Source: Teredinibacter sp. KSP-S5-2 (GTDB lineage: Bacteria; Pseudomonadota; Gammaproteobacteria; Pseudomonadales; Cellvibrionaceae). From it: a stretch of DNA of 64,000 nt. Under the pieces are notes generated by a model. The model was not told the origin of the DNA and made no database searches. It worked only from the letters and a program-made list of their open reading frames with translations. The stretch spans positions 1,362,001 to 1,426,000 of the forward strand of contig NZ_CP120416.1 of assembly GCF_032773895.1 (NCBI RefSeq), written 5' to 3'. Every line of letters starts with the position of its first letter. Positions within the stretch are counted from its first letter, which is position 1. The position numbers were made by a program, and so were the translations under genes. Of this stretch, positions 49,504-57,832 are shown one piece after another.

Positions 49504-52500
49504 TGTTTTTAAAAAAACTGATTCTGGTGAATTGGGGCAACATCCCGCAGCGCGAATTTGAATTTGGCCCGATTAATTTATTTTCCGGTGGTAATGGTTC
49601 TGGAAAAACCACCGCAGCCGATGCGATTCAAACCTTAATGACGGCGGCCCACGAAAACCTGTTTAACTACAACCCCGGTCAGGATGAAACCACACAAAAA
49701 GGGCGAGGGGGCAAGCAGGTTCGTACATTAGCGTCATACGTGATGGGCTGTGACGACGGCAGTTATGCTCGATTAGATACGTCAGATGGATATATCGCAG
49801 GGGTGTTTCACCCCACCCAGGGAGAAAATGCTTCACCATTTACTGCGGTAATGTGCATGCGGGCCTTTTTGGATCGAGCTGGAAAGCAAACTCAGGCCCG
49901 TTTAGATAATGTAAACTTTTTAATTGTCACGGACACGGAATTAAATCTGGCGCACTTTGTTCGGGAATTTCCCGATGGTAAACATATAACTGAAACCGCC
50001 CATATTGCAGGCCTGCTGAAAAAAGAGTTTGGCAGTAATCTGGTCGAGGTGTATGACAAAAAAGGGGTGTATCTTAATCGTCTCTACGGTGTGTTAAGGG
50101 GGAAAAAGGAAGCGGTTCCGGCCCGTGAAGCCAAACATGCCGCACGTACTTTTTCCAATTTTATGGCCTATAAGCCAGTAAAAAGCATCTCCGAGTTTGT
50201 TGCTAGAGAAGTATTGGAACCGCGTGATTTGGGTGATGCTATCCGCAATGTTTCCGAACTGATGAAAACCATCCATCAAATGGAAGCGGATGCAAAAACC
50301 ATTCGCGGTGCAATCGAAACTTTGTCTAATGCGGAATCCTATACCAAACGTTATGTGGACACCTGGATCGAAGGCAATGTATTGCAATATACCGATGCCA
50401 GCCGCAGTTTGTTTTTAAAACAAAAAGCCTATCGGGATACTAAACGTCTGCAGTCTCAAATAAAAAGTGACTTTGACGAAAACTCCGAAAAGCTGACTAT
50501 CTGCAATGAGCGTCAGCGACAGTTATACGATCAGCGGGTAGCCCTTGAAGCCAAACGTCAGGGCATTAATGCGCTGAAAACCAAAGACGATTTAGAACAA
50601 TCTGTGGAGCAGTTTTCCCGTGAATTGGGAGAGCGTGCCAAGCCGTTGTTGGTTCAACATCAGCAGATGGTAAAAAACACAGAGGCCACGCAAAAACTGG
50701 TTGAAGCGCTCAGCAAAAGCTCATTGGCGGTGCACATTCCCGAGTTGGAAGATAAGCATTTCCGGCAGGCTGCGAAAAAAGTATTGGAGAATGAAAATAC
50801 GATTGATATTGATATCAGTCGTATGTTGTCCAAGGACTGGGTGGGAATCGAACAAATCGAGCAACAGCTGGATTCCTTTATAGCGTTTGAAGCTAATCTG
50901 CAAAAGTGGACTGAGTTACTGCATAAAGAAGAAGGCAGTGGCAAAAAAAGTATACGCGACCAAATTGCCATCCAGGTTTCCCTGAACGACCAAAAATACC
51001 AAGCCATGTTGGGGCGTCGTGGGCAAAAAGAAAAAGAAATTCTGCGCCTGAAAAATCATAAAGCCAATTATCCGGTTTATGTCGAAAATGCATTGAATGC
51101 AATTCGCAAACAATGCCCGGAAGCCAATCCACAAGTGTTGTGTGATTTTATTGAAGTGACTGACCCGCAATGGCAGATGGCAATTGAAGGCTATATTGGT
51201 GGTGCGCGTTTCTCCATTCTTGTTGATGAAGAGTATGAGGCCGACGCGATCCGCATAGTTCGTTCTTTGTCTGATGCCCGACGAAACAATGCGCGTGTGA
51301 TTCAAGGTGGGAAAGCAAAGCGTGATGCAGACAGATTAACCCATGCCGATAACTCTCTGGTCAGTGTTTTGGAGTTCAGCCACAAAACCGCTGAGTACTA
51401 TATTCGCGCTTCCTACGGCAATGTGCTGTTAGTGGAGGATGCCGAATCCCTGAAAAAAACCGCACGTGGTTTAACTACGGAAGGGCTGGGTGCTGGTAAC
51501 TACAGTATGTGGCGTTGCGATCTGGACGACAGTGAATTGGTTTTTGGCCAGGGTGCTCGGCAGCGAGCTATGCAGGCAAAGCGCGATGAACTGGATCGTT
51601 TGCTGATCGAACAAAACGCCTTTGAGACTAGTGTGCAGCAGGTTCACACCATTTTTCAGTTGGTAGACGGGATTAAACCCGTTGCTTGCGCGGAACTGTT
51701 GCAGGATATTTGCCGAATTCAGCGGAAAATTACCCACGCTGAAAATGAATTAGCCCGGCTTGACCTCAGTGATTTTAAATCACTGGAAGACGAGCTGGAA
51801 AAAATTAAACAGCAATCTCAGGAGCTGGAAGCTCAGTCCAGCGAATTACAGCAGCAGATTGGTGTTGCTACGGAAAAAAATCGACAAATTGATAAAAAGA
51901 TTCGCGAGCAAGTCGACAGTATTGAAGAACTGCAGGCGGAGCAGGAGCGTCTGGAAGAACGTATTCGTAAAATTGGTAAATTGTACCCCGACTTTGACGA
52001 TGAGACCGCTTTGCAGGCGGCCGATACACAAGCAGGGCAAGCTTCTGCTGACTTTGATTTTACTGATCAGCTTAAAACCCTGGCCCAGTCCCTTGAAGAG
52101 ATTGAGCGTAAGCTCTATCAGGTAGTGACGGAACATAATCAGAATGCCCAACAACACAATCAGATTGTGTATAGCATGGGCATAGGCGAGCGTCATGGCG
52201 ACGAGTTTTTCCTGGGGGTAGTAGCACTTGGGGGAGAACTTGTGCGTTTGCTTAATACATTAAAAAATAATGTATTGGTGAATAAGTACGGTCAATTGGA
52301 AAAGTTAAAAGAAAGTTTTAACACGGCGTTTGTGACCAATCTGTGCCATTCGATCTATCAGGCCATTTGCCAGGGTAAGCGAGTACTGGAAGAACTAAAC
52401 CAGGAATTGGAAAGCCACCGCTTTGGCGCGGATAGAGAGCGCTTTTATTTTGGTTGGGATTGGATGCCGGAATATAAAGAGTATTGGCGTTTCTTCAAGA

Positions 52501-53147
52501 CCATTATCGATATGCCCAACCTGGGCGATGGTACCAGCTTGTTTGATGCCGGCTTACCGAAAGAGGCGTGTAAAATTCGGGATAAACTATTCGAGATGCT
52601 GCTTTCCCAGGATGAGCAGGTTGCTCTGCGTGAATTAACCCGAATTAGCGATTATAGAAATTATCGTCAATATGAAATTTATAAAGAGCCGGAGGGTAAA
52701 GCGCCTATTGCCTTAAGCCAATACGGTACGGGCTCTGGTGGGCAATTGGAGACGCCTGCCTATATTATTCGTTCTGCGGCAGTGACTTCGGCGTTTCGCT
52801 TTAATGAAGGCAGTAATCATTTACGCATGGTGTTGGTTGACGAAGCCTTCTCCAAAATGGATGAAACCCGTTCACGTGAAGTGATTCATTACCTGACTGA
52901 AACGCTCGGTTTACAACTGATTTTTATTATGCCCACAAGTAAGTCCGGGCCGTTTATGGATTTGATCAGCAATCAGTTTGTATTTGCCAAGCTGCCTTCT
53001 CCGACACCTGTAGGTGAGTTAAAAACTTGTGTGTTGGTGGATCGTAAAGTCTGTAATCAGGAAAAAATTAAAGCACTGTGGGCCAATCATCGTAAAGCTA
53101 TTCGAAGTCAAGCCAGCTTGGATTTTATGGAAACCGTGCTTGAATGA
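49503..53147 (+). CDS. MksB/JetC SMC-like ATPase, 1214 aa
   Basis: Large coiled-coil ATPase of the MukB-like/Mks class. Walker A is FSGGNGSGKTTAADAIQTL (about residues 28-46). Long coiled coils flank a hinge-like region around residues 560-680, and a C-terminal head carries a signature-like GTGSGGQLETPAY and the Walker B MVLVDEAFSKMDE (Asp1113, Glu1114), followed by QLIFIMPTSKSGP. It completes a JetA-JetB-JetC-type operon. The JetD/MksG nuclease subunit, which would make it a Wadjet anti-plasmid system, is not adjacent, so a chromosomal MksBEF condensin or an incomplete Wadjet are the two options. Confidence 0.9.
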   Translation: MFLKKLILVNWGNIPQREFEFGPINLFSGGNGSGKTTAADAIQTLMTAAHENLFNYNPGQDETTQKGRGGKQVRTLASYVMGCDDGSYARLDTSDGYIAGVFHPTQGENASPFTAVMCMRAFLDRAGKQTQARLDNVNFLIVTDTELNLAHFVREFPDGKHITETAHIAGLLKKEFGSNLVEVYDKKGVYLNRLYGVLRGKKEAVPAREAKHAARTFSNFMAYKPVKSISEFVAREVLEPRDLGDAIRNVSELMKTIHQMEADAKTIRGAIETLSNAESYTKRYVDTWIEGNVLQYTDASRSLFLKQKAYRDTKRLQSQIKSDFDENSEKLTICNERQRQLYDQRVALEAKRQGINALKTKDDLEQSVEQFSRELGERAKPLLVQHQQMVKNTEATQKLVEALSKSSLAVHIPELEDKHFRQAAKKVLENENTIDIDISRMLSKDWVGIEQIEQQLDSFIAFEANLQKWTELLHKEEGSGKKSIRDQIAIQVSLNDQKYQAMLGRRGQKEKEILRLKNHKANYPVYVENALNAIRKQCPEANPQVLCDFIEVTDPQWQMAIEGYIGGARFSILVDEEYEADAIRIVRSLSDARRNNARVIQGGKAKRDADRLTHADNSLVSVLEFSHKTAEYYIRASYGNVLLVEDAESLKKTARGLTTEGLGAGNYSMWRCDLDDSELVFGQGARQRAMQAKRDELDRLLIEQNAFETSVQQVHTIFQLVDGIKPVACAELLQDICRIQRKITHAENELARLDLSDFKSLEDELEKIKQQSQELEAQSSELQQQIGVATEKNRQIDKKIREQVDSIEELQAEQERLEERIRKIGKLYPDFDDETALQAADTQAGQASADFDFTDQLKTLAQSLEEIERKLYQVVTEHNQNAQQHNQIVYSMGIGERHGDEFFLGVVALGGELVRLLNTLKNNVLVNKYGQLEKLKESFNTAFVTNLCHSIYQAICQGKRVLEELNQELESHRFGADRERFYFGWDWMPEYKEYWRFFKTIIDMPNLGDGTSLFDAGLPKEACKIRDKLFEMLLSQDEQVALRELTRISDYRNYRQYEIYKEPEGKAPIALSQYGTGSGGQLETPAYIIRSAAVTSAFRFNEGSNHLRMVLVDEAFSKMDETRSREVIHYLTETLGLQLIFIMPTSKSGPFMDLISNQFVFAKLPSPTPVGELKTCVLVDRKVCNQEKIKALWANHRKAIRSQASLDFMETVLE

Positions 53148-53316
53148 GACATATCTTAAGTGCCTTTGTATGCTCAGCTGGAGAAAGTATCTCTCCGGCT
53201 GAGTATTATCTTACCGTTATTTGATCTTCTTCTTTTATTCTTCTAATTACCGCTTACCGGATTTTTCCTTTGCTAAACTTGGTGGAAGGGCAACGACTAT
53301 TCGGAGGAAGTTTTTA

Positions 53317-53730
53317 ATGCCTATTGGCTATGTGATTTTGGGGGATTTGGAGCTTGTTATCGCTAAAACTTGGGGGGTTGTGTATGACGAAACCGTATTG
53401 AGTCATCTAGCCTCTTTAAAAAGCGACCCCGATTTTAAACCGACTTATTCAGTTATATCTGATATTCGGGATATAGTCGCAAATAATGTATCCCAATCTT
53501 TTTTGTCCGACTTGGCTGCGCGTAACCCCTACGATAAAAAAGCAATGCAGGCAATTATTGTTCGCCAGGACCCCGAGAGGAAAATGGCCCATCAGTGGGG
53601 GGTGAGTTCAACCAATGCCAACGCTTATTACAAAGTTACGGATAGTCTCGACGATGCTATTGTTTGGTTGGGATTGTCGGCCAAACGGCAATTAATTAAT
53701 CTCGCTCTTAGTGAAATTCCGTTGGATTAG
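53317..53730 (+). CDS. SpoIIAA/STAS-like small protein of unknown function, 137 aa
   Basis: A soluble alpha/beta protein. MPIGYVILGDLELVIAKTWGVV, TVLSHLASLKSDPDFKPTY, SVISDIRDIV and a C-terminal helix resemble single-domain STAS/SEC14-like proteins, which are often annotated as SpoIIAA-like. The ATG at 53317 follows GGAGGA at 53303-53308 and is preferred over the longer frame from 53221. It starts 170 bases past the SMC ATPase and is clearly not JetD. Function unknown. Confidence 0.6.
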   Translation: MPIGYVILGDLELVIAKTWGVVYDETVLSHLASLKSDPDFKPTYSVISDIRDIVANNVSQSFLSDLAARNPYDKKAMQAIIVRQDPERKMAHQWGVSSTNANAYYKVTDSLDDAIVWLGLSAKRQLINLALSEIPLD

Positions 53731-54141
53731 TGTTGAGTTTATTTTCGATTCACTAACAGATTTGTCGCATTTGTTTTTTAATGTAATAAGTGTCACCCTC
53801 CGTTTCTATGGCTTAAACCTACTTAGACGTATTAATGCAGCGTGTTATTCCGTTTTTGTTGCCTATTTTATACTGTGTATTAACATTTTATTTTTGTATT
53901 TTATATGTGGTAAAAATGAGAATTATTTTCGATATTTCAAGGTATTGTCTGATGTTAAGTGAATCACAATACCTATAAGTATCGTGGCGTGATTTTCCAA
54001 TTTTTTCAGATTTGTTAAAACTATTCATATTTTATTTTCTTTATCGGCTATTGTGGTGCTGCTCAGCCGGGGTGAATTTTTAGTTTCTAAATATTCAGAG
54101 ACATGGGCAAACAATCATATTTCGATAACTAGGAATAGAAG
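53731..54141 (+). other. AT-rich intergenic region before the beta-helix gene
   Basis: About 410 bases. An 83-codon frame (53711-53962) overlaps the upstream gene and has no recognisable domain. Presumed promoter of the secreted beta-helix protein; nothing else seen. Confidence 0.4.
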
Positions 54142-55374
54142 ATGAAAAAAATAATTGTTTTATCCGCTTTATTGCCTTTAATTTGTGCAAACAATGTTTT
54201 TGCTGATGGTGGAGTTTCTGATGAAGCTTCTCTTATGCAGGCTATTGCAGAAGCAAACGCGAACCCAAATATCAAAAAAATCCGTTTTGAAGAAGACGCG
54301 CATATCGTTTTAAACCAACCCGTAGTTTATTCCGGTACACAAGATTTGGTCTTGGTTGGTCACGGCGCAACGATTGATGGAGCTTCAGCCGGTAGTTTTG
54401 TTCTGGATCAGGATCTTACTGCGGTTACAGAGGATGGCACTTTTGTTTTTAATACTGCGGCAAGCATTACCATTAAAAATTTAAGCGTATTGAACAGCGC
54501 AACACGCGGTATTGTGGTCAATATTCCAGAAGATGCAGTTGGTGGTGACCAAGTTGTGAACTTGCACAAAGTGGTGGTGCGTAATTCTGCACTTTATGGT
54601 TTGCATATTGATGATAACCGAGATGAGTTTGATGATGGTAACTTTGGTTCTGCCATTGGCTTAGAGCTTAACATTAGCAAATCCAGCTTCACTTTCAATG
54701 GTATTGGTGCTTTGGATTTTGACGGAATTCGTGTGGATGAGCGTGGTGACGGCGATATCATAACCACTATTCGTCAATCTGTTATTAGTGATAATGGCGG
54801 TGACGGCATTGAGTTGGATGAAGCCGGGCGCGGTGATGTTATTACCACCGTAATTGATACCATCATCGACCGAAACGGTTTTTATAACGCAGAAGATTAC
54901 GATGACGGTTTCGACATTGATGAAGGTGATGAAGGAAGTATCTGGGTGAATATGATCGGCGTATCTGCTGCTGATAATAAAGACGAAGGTCTTGATTTCG
55001 ATGAAGCGGGAGCGGGTAGCGTTAACATCAGTGTGCTTGATACCGAGGTGTCTGGCAGTGGCGACGAAGGTTTGAAAGTTGACGAGGCTGATGATGGCGA
55101 TATTAACTTTGCCTTGAAAAACGTCGAGTCCGAAGAAAACGGTGATGACGGAATCCAGTTCACTGAACAGGGTGCTGGGCAAATATTTGGCTCATTGACT
55201 GGTGTTGAAGCTGAAGACAACGCCAAGTATGGCGTAACGATTGGGCAATGGATTGTTGAAGATGAGCCTGCTCCAGCAGAAGCCGCGGGTCAAGTTAGTG
55301 CTAGCGATGTAGAGTTGAGTGGTAATGCTTCAGGGGATATTGTGAAATTGAACAATGTTGACCTTGTTCAATAA
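54142..55374 (+). CDS. Secreted right-handed beta-helix protein with acidic repeats, 410 aa
   Basis: A signal peptide (MKKIIVLSALLPLICANNVFA) is followed by a pectate-lyase-like N-cap (KIRFEEDAHIVL, LVLVGHGATIDGA). A series of about 34-residue coils of a parallel beta helix follows, many carrying acidic turns such as GDGIELDEAGRGD, DDGFDIDEGDEG, DEGLDFDEAGAG and DEGLKVDEADDG. The Asp/Glu clusters suggest bound calcium. No catalytic triad of a pectate lyase was recognised, so a structural, adhesive or lyase-like role remains open. Terminated by a strong hairpin. Confidence 0.75.
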   Translation: MKKIIVLSALLPLICANNVFADGGVSDEASLMQAIAEANANPNIKKIRFEEDAHIVLNQPVVYSGTQDLVLVGHGATIDGASAGSFVLDQDLTAVTEDGTFVFNTAASITIKNLSVLNSATRGIVVNIPEDAVGGDQVVNLHKVVVRNSALYGLHIDDNRDEFDDGNFGSAIGLELNISKSSFTFNGIGALDFDGIRVDERGDGDIITTIRQSVISDNGGDGIELDEAGRGDVITTVIDTIIDRNGFYNAEDYDDGFDIDEGDEGSIWVNMIGVSAADNKDEGLDFDEAGAGSVNISVLDTEVSGSGDEGLKVDEADDGDINFALKNVESEENGDDGIQFTEQGAGQIFGSLTGVEAEDNAKYGVTIGQWIVEDEPAPAEAAGQVSASDVELSGNASGDIVKLNNVDLVQ

Positions 55375-55399
55375 GAAACGCCCTATTATTTACTTTATC

Positions 55400-55438
55400 G
55401 AACCACCTCTTCTAGAGGTGGTTCGTCTTATGTTTTTT
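55400..55438 (+). terminator. Terminator-like hairpin after the beta-helix gene
   Basis: Perfect 11-bp stem GAACCACCTCT / AGAGGTGGTTC with loop TCT, 26 bases past the stop, followed by a T-rich run. Confidence 0.8.
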
Positions 55439-55750
55439 CTCTGATACTGAATAATCAGAGGTCCGTGTTAAACCTTGTTACCTTTCCCTGCGCCTTTATT
55501 ACTGTACTATCGATTGATGGATTGATTTCTCTTTTCTTAAATACTGTTCATTTGTATAACTATACGTACTTTTGAGTATTGTTTTTTTGGACAGACTTTT
55601 TTTGCTAAAACACATTGTTGTCTGGAAGTGAAATACTCTTTTAGAAAGTTCATTCTGAATGTTTCATTTTCTTTTATGTTTATTGTTGTAGTCTGTATCC
55701 CACCATTTATACTCTGATGTTTTCATAGCTGTTTGCATTTGGTGGTATCT
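55439..55750 (+). other. Intergenic region before the cupin gene
   Basis: About 310 AT-rich bases; no gene or clear site recognised. Confidence 0.35.
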
Positions 55751-56074
55751 ATGGATAAGCCTGGAAATATTTATCAGTTCCTGCCTGGGAATATGAAACA
55801 GGAGCATTTCGAAGACATTGTTCGTTCAGGCTCTGTTCGAATCGAGAGAATTGTTTCTCAAGGCCATTCTTCTTCTGAAAATGAATGGTACGACCAAGAG
55901 GAGAATGAGTGGGTAATGGTTATCCAGGGAGCCGGGAAGATCAAATATGAAGATGGGGTAGAGATATTACTTCAAAAAGGGGAGTACGTTACCATCCCGA
56001 AACATGTTCGTCATCGAGTATCCTGGACTGATCCTAATCAGAAAACGATTTGGTTAGCCGTGTTTTATTCGTAA
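55751..56074 (+). CDS. Cupin-domain protein, 107 aa
   Basis: A small single-domain beta-barrel. The two cupin motifs are recognisable around NEWVMVIQGAGKIKYEDG and GEYVTIPKHVRHRVSWTDP. The second has His pairs that could bind a metal; in the first, the usual HxH is replaced by ENEWYDQEENEW, so metal ligation differs from the classic pattern. ATG 55751 follows GGTGG at 55741-55745; TTG 55733 is an alternative. The M23 peptidase gene starts 24 bases downstream, so the pair may be co-transcribed. Substrate unknown. Confidence 0.7.
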   Translation: MDKPGNIYQFLPGNMKQEHFEDIVRSGSVRIERIVSQGHSSSENEWYDQEENEWVMVIQGAGKIKYEDGVEILLQKGEYVTIPKHVRHRVSWTDPNQKTIWLAVFYS

Positions 56075-56098
56075 ACCGTATTTATTAAGTGTTCTTCT

Positions 56099-56608
56099 AT
56101 GTGGAAATTAATTACGTTAGTTTTTGGCTGTGCGGTCCTGCTTGGTTTTTTATTCCCCGAAGAAAACCACATTCCTGTTGTTGGTGCAAGTGTCAACGAT
56201 TGGCATAGGGATACGTTTTGGTTTGAGCCTTGGGGTACCTCTGGTGTTCATAAAGGTATTGATATTTTTGCTGACAGGGGAGCGCAGGTTGTCGCACCAA
56301 CTGGCCTGATTCTCTTGTATCGGGGAGAGTTAAGTAAAGGCGGTAACGTTATTCTTGCCCTTGGCCCTAAATGGCGGCTTCATTACTTTGCTCACTTGCA
56401 TACTATCGATCGCCGTGCTGGCGTTCTGTTATCGTCGAATGAAGTGATTGGCGAAGTGGGGGATACGGGTAATGCTATCGGGAAGCAGCCGCACCTCCAT
56501 TACTCTATTGTTTCTCTCATACCTTATCCCTGGCTGGCTGATGGTTCCAGTCAGGGCTACAAAAAAGCGTTTTACCTAGACCCGGGAAAGTATCTCAACA
56601 CCCGGTGA
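56099..56608 (+). CDS. M23-family metallopeptidase (LytM-like), 169 aa
   Basis: A signal or membrane anchor (about residues 4-18) is followed by an M23 peptidase domain. The metal-binding motif is VHKGIDIFADRG (H-x3-D), and the catalytic/ligand HxH motif is PHLHYSIV, with GEVGDTGNA in the family position between them. The domain is short but complete. It should cleave peptide crosslinks of peptidoglycan, or act on other cell-wall peptides, in the periplasm. It is 24 bases after the cupin gene. Confidence 0.85.
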   Translation: MWKLITLVFGCAVLLGFLFPEENHIPVVGASVNDWHRDTFWFEPWGTSGVHKGIDIFADRGAQVVAPTGLILLYRGELSKGGNVILALGPKWRLHYFAHLHTIDRRAGVLLSSNEVIGEVGDTGNAIGKQPHLHYSIVSLIPYPWLADGSSQGYKKAFYLDPGKYLNTR

Positions 56609-56935
56609 CAACCACATACCGAAAGGTAAGCTGAGCCTGGTTTCTGTTTTGTTGTCGATTTTTACGGAATTTTTGCGTTTTATAATAGGACGCTCTGGTC
56701 AATCGTTGGACACATTGAGGCTTTATTATTCTACTGGTTGAAACAGATTGACTGGGGGGCAAAACCGGTTACAGTGGCATCTATGATTTGGTTTGTCAGC
56801 AAATTTGGCATCAATCAACTATGCTAACCCATTATTTGGTTATCGTAGCGCTTCCTTAACAAGTTCGCTTTATACCTTGCTGAGGCAGTCGAGATGTACA
56901 TTACTAACGTAATAAATAGGTAAACAGGAGATAAT
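56609..56935 (+). other. Intergenic region before the universal stress protein gene
   Basis: About 330 bases with no gene recognised; presumably the promoter of the stress-protein gene. AGGAG before the ATG at 56936 is the ribosome site. Confidence 0.4.
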
Positions 56936-57754
56936 ATGTCTACACCCGAAAAATTATTGGTTGTGGTCGACCCTAGCCAAGATGATCATATTGCGCTTCA
57001 GCGTGCGCTTATTACTTCACGTATTCGCAAGCCTTGTCCTGAGTTGCATGTGTTCGTTGCCATAGACCCTGAGTCCGTAGACACTCGAGCCTGCAACGAC
57101 AAGCTTTTCCGACAAGAGGACTGGTTTGACCGCTCTGTTCGAACGCCGTTGGAAGAGGCCGGTATCAAGTATGAGCTGGAGATCTCCTGGTCAACCGAGT
57201 GGCAGAAGTCCATTCTGAACCAAGCGCGTCGTATCAGTGCGGATAACATTTTTATTCCTGTTAAAGGTAAATCTGAAAAACATCGTTTTAGCTTGCCAGA
57301 GTCGGTATGGTCGCTATTGAAGAGTGCTCCATGTCCTGTGGTGATGGAGCGTCCCGGTGGGAAAGAAAAGCGTGAAACTGTTTTGGCTGCCGTTAACTTC
57401 CAGGCTACATCCGATGTCCAGCGTGAGCTAAATAACAAGATTCTGGAGCAGGGTAAGCGTTGGGCTGATGGCTATAATGCTCGTTTCTGTGTGGCAAATA
57501 TCTACTTGGATTCTATGAACTACCCTGACAGGGGCAAGCTTGCCAACCAAACCGGCTTACCTCCAGAAGATATTTTTGTGAGACAAGGTTATACCGACGA
57601 ACAAGTTTCGGCACTGGCAGAAGAAATCGATGCTGACTTGGTTATTATGGGGACATTGGGAGCCAACGGTATGCTGAAATCTTACCGCGGTTATACCGCT
57701 GAGCGTTTGATTGCGGCGCTTGATGTGGATGTGATGGTGATTAACCACGAATAA
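56936..57754 (+). CDS. Tandem-domain universal stress protein (UspE-like), 272 aa
   Basis: Cytoplasmic stress protein with two Usp domains (about 1-140 and 141-272). The second ends in LVIMGTLGANGMLKSYRGYTAE, a variant of the G-2x-G-9x-G(S/T) nucleotide-binding motif. The first ends in the KGKSEKHRF...SAPCPVVMERP segment typical of UspE proteins. It probably acts in stress and stationary-phase survival. A bidirectional terminator follows. Confidence 0.85.
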   Translation: MSTPEKLLVVVDPSQDDHIALQRALITSRIRKPCPELHVFVAIDPESVDTRACNDKLFRQEDWFDRSVRTPLEEAGIKYELEISWSTEWQKSILNQARRISADNIFIPVKGKSEKHRFSLPESVWSLLKSAPCPVVMERPGGKEKRETVLAAVNFQATSDVQRELNNKILEQGKRWADGYNARFCVANIYLDSMNYPDRGKLANQTGLPPEDIFVRQGYTDEQVSALAEEIDADLVIMGTLGANGMLKSYRGYTAERLIAALDVDVMVINHE

Positions 57755-57775
57755 TTCCACAAGCTCTATTGAAAT

Positions 57776-57807
57776 AAAAAACGCGTTCAATTGAACGCGT
57801 TTTTTTA
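57776..57807. terminator. Bidirectional rho-independent terminator
   Basis: A perfect palindrome ACGCGTTCAATTGAACGCGT (57781-57800), flanked by A-run and T-run, between the convergent stress-protein and feoB genes. Confidence 0.9.
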
Positions 57808-57832
57808 ACCTGAAAAATATGATTCTGTTTAG

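Noticed and set aside
53148-53316. Search for a JetD nuclease gene or remnant after the SMC ATPase gene
   Set aside because: The gap is only 169 bases and the next gene encodes a small STAS-like protein with no nuclease features.
53711-53962. 83-codon frame overlapping the end of the STAS-like gene
   Set aside because: Overlap with a real gene, low-complexity hydrophobic translation and no convincing start.
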